A DNA stretch of 64,000 nt from Anthracocystis setariae. Its lineage: Eukaryota > Basidiomycota > Ustilaginomycetes > Ustilaginales > Ustilaginaceae. The stretch is taken from contig CAKMXJ010000006.1 in assembly GCA_928724745.1 (NCBI GenBank), forward strand, positions 806,001 to 870,000. Direction: 5' to 3'. How positions within the stretch are numbered: position 1 is the first letter of the stretch; the number at the start of each line of letters is the position of its first letter. A model generated the notes under the pieces. The model did no database searches and had not been told where the DNA came from. It was given only the letters and a program-made list of their open reading frames with translations. The position numbers and the translations under genes are program-made. Positions 52,201 to 60,524 of this stretch are shown here, one piece after another.

Positions 52201-54232
52201 CGGCAGCCTGCAGCTCAGCGGTGCTTCACGCTCTGCTGTGCTCCCACCAGCAGTCAGCAGGGCCCTCTTCCAGATTACCGGCAGCCACCGCACCAAGACA
52301 CTGGAGCAGGCCTATGCACTCAATGCCATTCACGCCAAGGAGTCTCCACTGATCATCATCATGGCCACTGGATCCGGCAAGTCTGCACTCTTCATGGCTC
52401 CACTGCACTGGCTGCCAGAGCGGTCTGTCATCATTGTGGTGGTGCCCTTCATTGCACTGACAGATGACCTCCTGCAAGACTGTCGCCGTGTTGGTGTCAC
52501 TGCCAAGCAGTGGGCCAGCCACCAACCGTCAAGAACAGTAGCAGGTGTGGGAGCCCAGCTGGTCTTTGTTGCGGTGGAGAACTGCCACAGTGTGGAGTTT
52601 GCTAATTGGGCACGCGTCTTGCAAGAAGAAAAGCAGCTGGCGGCCATCTTCTTTGATGAGTGTCACGTCTGCCTCACTCAGAGCAACTTCCGACCAGCCA
52701 TGGACAAGATCAAGGCGTTGCTGTCTTCTGTGCATGTGCAGCAGTACTTCCTCACTGCCACGCTACCACCTGCGCTGGTGTCCACCCTCAAGACAGCGCT
52801 CCAGCTCCCGCATGACGGCACAGGCATGATACGTGCCAGCACCAACCGCAAGAACATCTCCTATGCGGTGCAACGGCTGAAGTCAGAGGACAGCATGTTG
52901 CTCTGCTTGGAAGAGCTCCTTGCAGCGCATCCAACAGGAGCAGTGATGGTCTTTTGCATCTCCAAGTCGGCCACAGCATTCACCGCAACAGCGCTTGGCT
53001 GCCCCTTCATCACATCAGACATGGATGAGGCATACAAGCAGACCACCATCTCAGCCTGGTTGCGGTGCTCCACCACAGAGACGGACAACAGCAAGCGCAT
53101 CCTGGCAGGCACCACCGCCATTGGAACCGGCATCAACCCGCAGCACGTCAAGCTGGTAGTGCACTGCAGCAACACGTTTGACATGATCAGCTATGTCCAA
53201 GAGTCTGGCCATGCAGGCCGCAGCGGAGCACCAGCAACAGCAGTGCTGCTTGCAGTGAACAACACATTGGTCCAGCAGTACGTGGAGGAGCAGACATGCC
53301 GGCGCTTGATCATCTCCACCTACATTGATGGCATGCCGGTCACCTGCCTCAGCCAGCCAGACTTTGCGCTCTGTGACCTTTGCCATCAAGCAGTTGGGGA
53401 AGAACCTGGCACGCCACCCAGAACAACCATTGCAGTGGAGTCTCCTCCTGTCCACCAGCCCCGTCATGCCAGCAGCAGCTCACGTCAGACACTGCAGCGC
53501 ACACCCACCACCCCACAGCATCACAACGCAAGCGCTAGCAGCAGCAGGCTGCAGCAGATTACCAGCACCAGCGCCTTGCGCTCACCAGCAGCACCGTACA
53601 CGCCCACTCCACGCACGCTACACAGGGTCAATCAGCAGCCCAGTCCATCGGCCATGTTCTCTCACCGCTTGATGCCAGCACCACCTGACTTTGGCTCACC
53701 AGTGCGCGCAGCTGATCCCAATGTCTCCCACATACGCTCATTGCTGGAGCCGCTGGTGGACCGCTGCTCCCTCTGCTATCTCTTCAGCCGCAGTCACACA
53801 TGCAGTGGAGAGCATGGTCTCAGCCACCGCTTCAAAGACTGTGCATGCTGGAACCAGATAGAGGCGCTGCTGCCGGAGACAGAGGATCCAGAACGCATCA
53901 ATGGCACGCACATTGGCAAGATCAAGAACTGCATGCGGAAGGACAAGGGAAGTACGTGCTGGACATGCCTGGTGCCAACAAAGGTGTGCTTGACCAGCAA
54001 CGTCTCGGTGGCCACACCTTGCTCAAGGCGGTATGCAGATATAGTGTTGCCAGTGGTAGCTGCCATGCTCAGAGATGAGCCGTCTTGTATTGATGTGTTT
54101 CAGCAGCTTGGCCGTCCCTTTGTGGACTTGGAGATGGTGGAGGCAGAGCTAGGAACCACAGTGCTGTATCATGGTGAGCGTGTCTTCCTAGCGTTTGCCA
54201 TCTTTGCCACCGCTGTTCAGCTGGCAGGTTAG
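49229..54232 (+). CDS. OrsD-type zinc finger / tyrosine recombinase / RecQ helicase fusion
   Basis: 1641 residues from two exons (49229-49329, 49408-54232) across a 78-bp intron (GTAAGC…CACAG). The N-terminus is Ala-rich. Residues ~80-185 have the paired C2H2-like layout of the fungal OrsD/DUF3505 region (CTRIGC…H, then CNHC…H…H at 162-183). The middle carries tyrosine-recombinase features: GLPARGTEL (R709), NKGSGRQRIIP (K743), TMRMWRQ (R830), AGHLTSTAEQHYGL (H865, Y874). H-to-Y spacing of nine matches XerD-type enzymes; the usual box-II His three residues before R830 is Arg. From ~1010 a RecQ-type helicase follows: ATGSGKS (1020-1026), FFDECH, FLTATLP, GTTAIGTGI and QESGHAGRSG. A Cys/His cluster (CSLCYLFSRSHTCSGEHGLSHRFKDC) lies near the end. 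It is open throughout and probably nuclear. By inference it is the transposition protein of a mobile element. Confidence 0.85.
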
Positions 54233-54465
54233 TTGTCGACAGCAGCTCAGCAATGTGATGTGAGGAATACAGGTTTGCATAGCAGAGATTGGAACAGCAT
54301 GATCAGCAAGTGAAAGTGCTGCTTGCAAAGCATGACTGTCAGCGTACATGCAATGGTTGATATACGCCGTGAATGGTAATCTACGTCAAGGCTGCCCTAT
54401 ACAGAAGACAATGGGGCATCACATGTGTTATTGGGGAAAACACCTCAGGAACGTAACAAGTACAC

Positions 54466-54575
54466 TTAGCCTAGGTGATTGATGTCTGCATTTTATGTGG
54501 ATTATTGAGAACCCGCAAGGGAAAAGGGGCCTTTCAGGAATCGAAGGGGCGTGGGTTCAATCCACGTTGTCGCAC
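54466..54575 (+). other. tRNA-like remnant (A/B-box sequences)
   Basis: An A-box-like TTAGCCTAGGTG near 54466 is followed about 85 bp later by a B-box-like GGGTTCAATCC and GTTGTCGCA, which resembles a tRNA-Ser/Leu 3' end. The T stem is out of register by one base and no matching 5' acceptor strand is present, so this is not a functional tRNA. It may be a SINE-like or pseudo-tRNA fragment. Confidence 0.3.
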
Positions 54576-54594
54576 TGTTACCGTGTTAATCCTC

Positions 54595-54667
54595 CGTCAC
54601 AAGCGCTAGAAGTCTACGGTCAAATCTGTTTTCTATGGATAGCCGTGAACTGACAGCGCTTGTGACG
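54595..54667. repeat. 13-bp perfect inverted repeat
   Basis: CGTCACAAGCGCT at 54595-54607 and its exact reverse complement at 54655-54667, separated by 47 bases. It could form a hairpin or mark an element end. Confidence 0.75.
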
Positions 54668-54821
54668 TGACTTTGTTTTTTGCTGTTGTACTGACATTGT
54701 TCTGTGTCTAGCAGACGGGAAAGCATGGGAACCACAGGACAAGTACAAAGCAGTCTGTGTTGAAGATGGAGAGTCAAATCACGGAGAGCCTTCTTTCCTT
54801 TGCGGTAATTGAATTTTCCAA

Positions 54822-55220
54822 GGCAGCACAGCACAGAGGGGGACGTGTCTCTGAGAATCAGATTTTTGCTCGGAGAGGAAAGTCCCCCTTTGCCAGAAGT
54901 TCGAAGGCAAATTACTTGGATTTTTCAAGGCAGCCCAGCACAGTGGGGGGACGTGTCTCTGAGAATCAGATTTTTGCTTGGAGAGACAAGTCCCCCTTTG
55001 CCAGAAGTTCGAAGCCAAATTGCTTGAAATTATTTTTCAGGCAGCACAGCACAGTAGGGGGACGTGTCTCTGAGATTCAGATTTTTGCTCAGAGAGACAA
55101 GTCCCCCTTTCCTAGAAGTTCGAAGCCAAATTGCTTGGAAATATTTTTCAGGCAGCACAGCACAGTGGGGGACTTGTCTCTTCGATCTACTTTTTGAATC
55201 TGAGAGACAAGTCCCCCTCC
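54822..55220 (+). repeat. Tandem array of ~110-bp hairpin units (x4)
   Basis: Four units begin with GGCAGCACAGCACAG at about 54822, 54929, 55040 and 55151. Each contains an inverted repeat of the form GGGGGAC(T/G)TGTCTCT … AGAGACAAGTCCCCC with a loop of about 20 bases (AATCAGATTTTTGC in units A-C, different in D). The hairpin arms are kept better than chance in the last unit even though its loop has changed. The array ends about 50 bp before the start codon of the dioxygenase gene. Confidence 0.9.
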
Positions 55221-55268
55221 TTCTCGATGCTGAACTGTTGCAATCACCCCAGACCTCTTAATACATCC

Positions 55269-56291
55269 ATGCCAGCCAAGTCTCAAGCAGCTTTGGATCG
55301 AAAGAAGGAGGCCACAGCAGTCAGGGATGCAGAGAGAAGGAGAAGCTATCGAGACTTACAAAAGGAGACCTACAAGATCCATCTTTCTCGAAGGCATCAT
55401 ATCAACAAGGCCTCAGCCCTATCCAGCTTCGATGATCTTGAGCTCAAACCACTTGGAGAGGTCAATGACAAGTATCCAACTCGAAGAAACCTCACTCTAG
55501 TGGACAGACAGAGCAAACAGATCGTGCTTCAGAGGATTTCACCTACCAGTTACACCAAAATGCTCGAAGCTAGAGCATCCTCCATCAAAGGTCGAGACTA
55601 CCTGAATGCATACCTATCCAAGAAGGCCTCAGCATGGCATATCAAGAGGTCAGACATCGAGTCTAGCAAGCAGCAGCTCAAGTTCAAGCTCACAAGAAGG
55701 AAAGTTGTCGAACATCATCTTGGCATCTGGCATTCTCGAGGCAAAACCAGCCTAGACTTCACCAAAGAGACCTCCAATCATCGATACAAGGATCAAGCAC
55801 TCGATCTTCTCCTCTGGGCAAAGCAGCACATGGCCAGCACAATGCAATCTTCGAAGAAATTGATTGATTCCAGCTTCAGACACAACCTCAAGACTCGAAG
55901 CAAAAGTACCAAGTGGCTAGCCTCAATCTTTGAACCATCCAATGTCGACCTTCTCCACCCCTACTGGACCACTATAGCCTTCTTCTCCAACTTTGCAGGG
56001 GGTCTACATCGAGATGAGCAGGATTGTATCCCTTCTTTCCTATTCAACTTCGAAGAAGCTGCTTGGCTGGAGCTGCCAGAGTTCTCGGTCAAGATCCTTA
56101 TCAATCCTCTCGACATGGTCATACTCAACTCTCACACCTACTGGCATCGAACCAAACCTGTGGATTCTGAGTCTACAGCTGGAAAGAGATGGGCATTCAG
56201 TGGTTTCTATCGAGAGTCCATCTACAATCAAGAACCTATCACTAGCATTGCACATAAGAGACTCGAGGCTATCAATGAAAAGCACAAGTAA
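55269..56291 (+). CDS. Putative 2OG-Fe(II) dioxygenase, TET/JBP-like
   Basis: 340 residues from the ATG at 55269; the frame is open to 55131 but that part reads through the repeat array. The N-terminal ~60 residues are highly charged (DRKKEATAVRDAERRRSYRD). The C-terminal half has the dioxygenase signature: LHRDEQD (HxD at H247 and D249), then LELPEF and the strand ILINPLDMVILNSHTYWHRT with a distal His at H293 (H289 is an alternative), then GKRWAFSGFYRESIY with the 2OG-binding Arg at R307. The HxD…L-x-L-P-E…H…R-W-x-F layout fits the TET/JBP nucleic-acid-modifying group known to expand alongside transposons in basidiomycetes. By inference it would oxidise a modified base. AlkB-like or other dioxygenases remain possible. 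Intact, inside a repeat-rich island, with no transposase beside it. Confidence 0.65.
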   Translation: MPAKSQAALDRKKEATAVRDAERRRSYRDLQKETYKIHLSRRHHINKASALSSFDDLELKPLGEVNDKYPTRRNLTLVDRQSKQIVLQRISPTSYTKMLEARASSIKGRDYLNAYLSKKASAWHIKRSDIESSKQQLKFKLTRRKVVEHHLGIWHSRGKTSLDFTKETSNHRYKDQALDLLLWAKQHMASTMQSSKKLIDSSFRHNLKTRSKSTKWLASIFEPSNVDLLHPYWTTIAFFSNFAGGLHRDEQDCIPSFLFNFEEAAWLELPEFSVKILINPLDMVILNSHTYWHRTKPVDSESTAGKRWAFSGFYRESIYNQEPITSIAHKRLEAINEKHK

Positions 56292-56479
56292 TTCCATTCC
56301 AGACTCGAAGAGAAAAAGGGGGGATTCTGAATGACCAGCTCCAAAAAGGCTCGAGACCCCCAAAATCTGACCTGGCTGAAAATTTTTGCCGAGTTTCCCC
56401 TATTTTGATCCTGCCACCCAAGTCTGATTTCCGAGTTCCATAATTTCCCTGACGTGTTTTTTTGCATTCTGAGTGTTAG

Positions 56480-57480
56480 TTCATACCGAGTGTTGGTCCA
56501 ATTGATGATTTTGGTCAGGTATTCCTCATTGGCACGTGTTCTTGACCTTCTGCGTGGTCTGGTATATACCCTTGCTGATACAGAGCCTCAACAAGAACAT
56601 GGTTCACTGGATCTCTGCCATATGTAGGAAGTAACACCAGTCCAAGACGTACACAGTGCACAAAAAGACAGGTCAAAAAGCTTGCGTTTTCAGGTACTTA
56701 CCTTTGACATGCCTTTATCTGTCCAAAATCAGCCAATAAAGGCATGTCAAAGTGAAGTCACACATAGGTGAAGCTATCAAGGTGTGACTTTGTGTTCCAT
56801 ACTCAGGATGAGCCTGCGCAATGTCCTATGGGGTAGAGAAGTCAATATATGAGCCTTTGTGTTGATGCGTGTTTCCTTGTGGGCCAGTAGCAGCACCCAG
56901 TTTCCGCATGGATAGCCAGAACACCTCTGAGAGACAAATGGCTGTCATAGGCAGCTGCAGCAGGTTGAGAGGAGTCCAGAACACTATTTTGCGTGGAAGA
57001 TTTCTTGCATTTTCAGGTACTTACCTTTGACATGCCTTTATCCGTCCAAAATCAGCCAATAAAGGCATGTCAAGGTAAAGTCCCCGGTCTTGGGTCCATT
57101 TTGGATCTGCCTTTTGTGTACACACTCAGAAGAGGTTGCTCCAGTGTCCTATAGGCTAGAAAGTGGGACAGCTACACTTTAGCTTTCACGCTGTTGCCTA
57201 CCCCAGCACCTCCTCCAGCAGTGAATTATGCAAAGTGCTCAGGGAGCAAATCCTATGCTGTAAGACACTGCATGATGCTGAAGGGACCTCAGAACACTCA
57301 TTTGCATGGAGAATATCTTGCGATTTATTGTACCTGCCTTTGACATGCCTTTAATCATCTGAAATCAGCAACTAAAGGCATGTCAAGGTAAGATTGGTGG
57401 GAACAAGTCCACTTTGAGTCTGTCTTTTGTGGACAAGCTCAGAAGAGGCTGGTACAGTGATCTATAGTATAGGAAAATTG
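56480..57480. repeat. Three diverged ~320-bp tandem units, each with a hairpin
   Basis: Each unit contains the arms CTTTGACATGCCTTTA and TAAAGGCATGTCAA(A/G)G. Unit 1 arms are at 56702-56718 and 56736-56752 (17 bp, perfect); unit 2 at 57025-57041 and 57059-57075; unit 3 at 57338-57353 and 57373-57388. Spacings are 323 and 313 bp. Outside the hairpin the units share weaker blocks (GTGT/CCTAT…TAGA; CTCAGAAGAGG). The hairpin is the best-conserved part. No coding sequence is evident. Outer limits are approximate. Confidence 0.85.
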
Positions 57481-57699
57481 ATATCTAGGCCCCTAACCCC
57501 CGCCGCATCTCCAAGTCATTGCCCAATTCAGTTGAGTGTCACATAGTCAAGTTGTGTCAAAGTAAGGTGAGCAGCTACCTTGCATTAAAGCCTTCTTCAA
57601 GCCAGCCAACTCTAGCCCAACCATGATCATGTGCTAGGTCAGCAAGCTGTGCGTGTCAACACAAAAACAGTGGTTGTACGTGTGACACCAAAAACACGC
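57481..57699. other. Spacer before the gypsy LTR
   Basis: About 220 bp with no recognised feature. The five bases before the LTR (CACGC, 57695-57699) would be one copy of the target-site duplication. Confidence 0.4.
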
Positions 57700-58454
57700 T
57701 GTTACAGGCAGCGAAGCCGAGGCGGCGGAAAACTGGTTTCACGGCCGCCTTCGGCCCCAGCGCGGTTAAGAGGGCTACGGTCGACCGCCCTCACATTCGG
57801 GTGAGGGGAGGTACGTGACCCGCAGTGCGCCGAATTTAGCAGTGGCGTTACTCACGGGGGGTAAAGTTGGAGCGGTGGAAAATACGCTTTTCGGCCGCCG
57901 TCGAAGTGAGTGCGGCTCAAAGAGTCTCTTTCAGCCGATTTTGCCCATAGCGATCGGATGGCGGCCGTTCGACAGCGCAGAGACGCCGGATCGCGACAAA
58001 CGCCATCTCGAGGAGATCAGCAGGTGAGGGACACCATCTCAGATGCTCTCAGAGGCTTGGAGGTGATCAGCTGCTTGTGCCGCGGTCAGTACATGCGCAC
58101 ACGCAGGCCGTGCAGCTAGACAATAGGCCAGCGCCGGATCGACCTTGCCATAGGGGCTTGGAGCGGACATACTTAATGTCTCCTCACCTGGCTCGTAGTG
58201 GATGAGCTCCTCATCCACTCTACTTCTTACAACACCAGTCTTTAGCTCAGTATAGCTCCTTAACGTCGTCGTCACGATCATTCAGTATCTAGTAAAGTAA
58301 GTTGCAATTACAGTAGCATTGCAGCTTCCTTGCGTGCCTCCGTTCAAGTCGGAGAACAGCTAGACGTCGTCAGTACCTGTGACGACACTACAACACATAA
58401 CCGCTGCCTACAAGCTAATACCTAGACGTCAGACTCTTGGACGTCGCCGTAACA
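57700..58454 (+). mobile_element. 5' LTR of the Ty3/Gypsy element
   Basis: Boundaries were inferred from the terminal inverted repeat TGTTAC (57700-57705) … GTAACA (58449-58454), giving a 755-bp LTR ending about 400 bp before gag. The primer-binding site would start directly at 58455 (GCTTAGTGATCACG), but the priming tRNA was not identified. The 3' LTR is outside the window, so the LTR cannot be confirmed by comparison. It is CpG-rich and shows no sign of decay. Confidence 0.55.
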
Positions 58455-58850
58455 GCTTAGTGATCACGTCTAGTGTTCACCTAACCATCTCCTAAGCCTT
58501 CTGTCTTGTCAAGAGCGCTCGCGGGACACCAGGCTATCACGCTGTAATACCGAGTACGCCGTGCTGCCGCTGAACGGAGCGCCAACAGCGTCAGTCGGTA
58601 ATAGGTCGAATGCGGTCGAGAAGCCCACTCTCCACCGCCGCCGAGTCGAGTGCGGCCCAGTCGCTCTCATCGGACCGCCGACGTATCTGCGCAACCCACC
58701 TCGTACTTCCTAGTTGCACAGGCGCGTATCCCAAACTCGGCGGCCCAGCCCAACAGGACCGCACCGCGCTCGAACCGAGATCGGCCTATTCACCAGGCGC
58801 CCGACCGCTGACATTAGAGTGGATCGTTCAAGCAGCGCCCCGTACTCGAC

Positions 58851-60524
58851 ATGACCGACGCAGCCGCGCCGCGAGGCAGTACACCTCGCAGTCGGACGTC
58901 GTCGCCTCCTGCAGCGAACCCAGAACCATTGCTGCAAGGCCTAATCGAGGACATACGACTTCAGATGAAGGAGGTCCATAACCAACGCATGGCTTACGAA
59001 ACTAGTCGTCAGGAGGCCATGCTGAAAGAGAGCCAAGACCGACTCCGCTTTCAGGAGAAGCTCTACTTACTCATGGACCAGGCGACCGGCTCCAAGCTGT
59101 CGCCCACGCCGTCGACAGCTATCCCAGCGTCGTCGCGACCTCTAACGGCGCAGCAGGAGGAGATCCTCGCGCTCAAGGCCGAGATCGCAGACCTCAGGGA
59201 GCTGATCAAGCCAGCTCTACGCCGAGGGGGTGAGCCAGAGGTCGCCGCCGTCGCCCCTGGACACGAAGCGCACGAGGAGAGGTCGTACAGCATGCATGAT
59301 GACCCTCGGCGCTCTGCTCCGTTGGGTAGCTCTACCCCTGCCCGTCGACCAGTGGCGTCAGCCCTACGCTGGAACGAAGAGTACAGTCAGGAGGACTTGT
59401 ATTCGACCTCCACCGGCCGACGCCCCGCCTGGGACCATCCCACCATGACGGCACGGGAAGCAACCTTCGAGCGCAATACTGCCAAGAGCGACCCGAAGCT
59501 TGACTTCCCCGACTGGCAAGAGAATGACTTGGAGATGTCGCTCATCCAGGTCGAGGCCTGGTTCCGGTATCAGGAGATGTCCGACGGCCGCAAGAGGATC
59601 CAATTCCTGGGACCGCATCTCAAGGGTCGGGCTCTCACTTGGTACCGGTCCAAACTACGTGCCGATCCATCCCAGTCGGGCGCATTGTTCGGTGACTGGA
59701 CCCTTTTCGTCAACCGGCTCAAGCAGCTCTACGGCGTTCACGACGAGAAGCTGGATGCCTTCAATAAGCTCTACGCCCTGCGCCTCGCCACCGACAAGCC
59801 AGGCGCTGCAAGCGAGTACGTCGAAGCGTTCAGGACCCTTGAGGAGCGAGCTGGTATGAGTGACGAGCACCTCAAACTCCACCTTTTCCGGCGGGGCTTG
59901 ACTCCAGTTCTCCAGCGTCAATTCGAGCGTACGTCGCCGAAGACGTTGTGGGAGTTCTACCGCGAGGTGGAGGATTTGGATCGCAACCGGGTCTTAGCGC
60001 AACAGACGTACCAAGGCGGTGCAGCGACCCTCGCTCAGCCGATCTCAAACTCATTGCGGTACGATTTCCCCTCGGCGGCTGGAAGAACTCACGCCCCGAC
60101 CGCCGACGGTGCAAAAGCGGCCGGGCGGGTATTGGCACCGTCCGCCGTGGAGGCACGGCCGGCTGCAGCCACGCCCTCCCCAGCGCGCCCTCGGCCGTTA
60201 CCGCCCCATCTGGCCCAACGCCTGCCCGTCGTCTACGATCGTTCGCCGACGACTTTCGGCTCCACCACGTGCAAGCGATGCGGTAAGGAGGGTCATTGGG
60301 TGCGTGACTGCCCTCAGCCGGCCCGGGAGACGGCCACCGGAGCGCCACGACGACCTGGACCTCGAGCCTACGTGGCGCAAGAGGATGCCGTAGCACAAGA
60401 GGACGTCGAAGACCAAGATGAGGAGGAGGCACTTGGTTATGAAGATCTCCCACCCCTCGCTGACGACGACGGGGTCGATGATGATCACGACGTTGAGGGA
60501 AACGGGTGTGGGACAACCGAATGA
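58851..60524 (+). CDS. Ty3/Gypsy Gag (capsid and CCHC nucleocapsid)
   Basis: 557 residues, intact. The N-terminus is disordered with a coiled coil (about 30-125). The capsid-type retrotransposon gag domain follows (WQENDLEMSLIQVEAWFRYQ…LKGRALTWYRSKL…FVNRLKQLYG…LRLATDKPGAASEYVEAFRTLEERAGMSDEHLKLHLFRRGL). The zinc knuckle is CKRCGKEGHWVRDC (CX2CX4HX4C). The end is acidic. The stop codon overlaps the first ATG of pol (ATGA at 60521-60524). Confidence 0.93.
   Translation: MTDAAAPRGSTPRSRTSSPPAANPEPLLQGLIEDIRLQMKEVHNQRMAYETSRQEAMLKESQDRLRFQEKLYLLMDQATGSKLSPTPSTAIPASSRPLTAQQEEILALKAEIADLRELIKPALRRGGEPEVAAVAPGHEAHEERSYSMHDDPRRSAPLGSSTPARRPVASALRWNEEYSQEDLYSTSTGRRPAWDHPTMTAREATFERNTAKSDPKLDFPDWQENDLEMSLIQVEAWFRYQEMSDGRKRIQFLGPHLKGRALTWYRSKLRADPSQSGALFGDWTLFVNRLKQLYGVHDEKLDAFNKLYALRLATDKPGAASEYVEAFRTLEERAGMSDEHLKLHLFRRGLTPVLQRQFERTSPKTLWEFYREVEDLDRNRVLAQQTYQGGAATLAQPISNSLRYDFPSAAGRTHAPTADGAKAAGRVLAPSAVEARPAAATPSPARPRPLPPHLAQRLPVVYDRSPTTFGSTTCKRCGKEGHWVRDCPQPARETATGAPRRPGPRAYVAQEDAVAQEDVEDQDEEEALGYEDLPPLADDDGVDDDHDVEGNGCGTTE

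Larger units (their letters stand above)
54233..54821. other. 3' flank of the recombinase-helicase gene
   Basis: About 590 bp without a gene. Holds a tRNA-like remnant near 54466-54575 and a 13-bp inverted repeat at 54595-54667. The 3' end of the preceding mobile element probably lies here. Confidence 0.45.

Noticed and set aside
54530..54575. Functional tRNA-Ser/Leu gene
   Set aside because: Only a B-box-like segment and a 3'-end-like sequence are present; the T stem is out of register and there is no pairing 5' acceptor.
54757..55197. 146-codon frame running through the ~110-bp hairpin array
   Set aside because: The repeats happen to have periods near multiples of three; the frame breaks in the fourth unit and the sequence is better explained by hairpin conservation.
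54822..57480. CRISPR-like appearance of regularly spaced palindromic repeats
   Set aside because: Eukaryotic context, only three or four units, repeats far longer than CRISPR repeats, and spacers that are themselves repeated.
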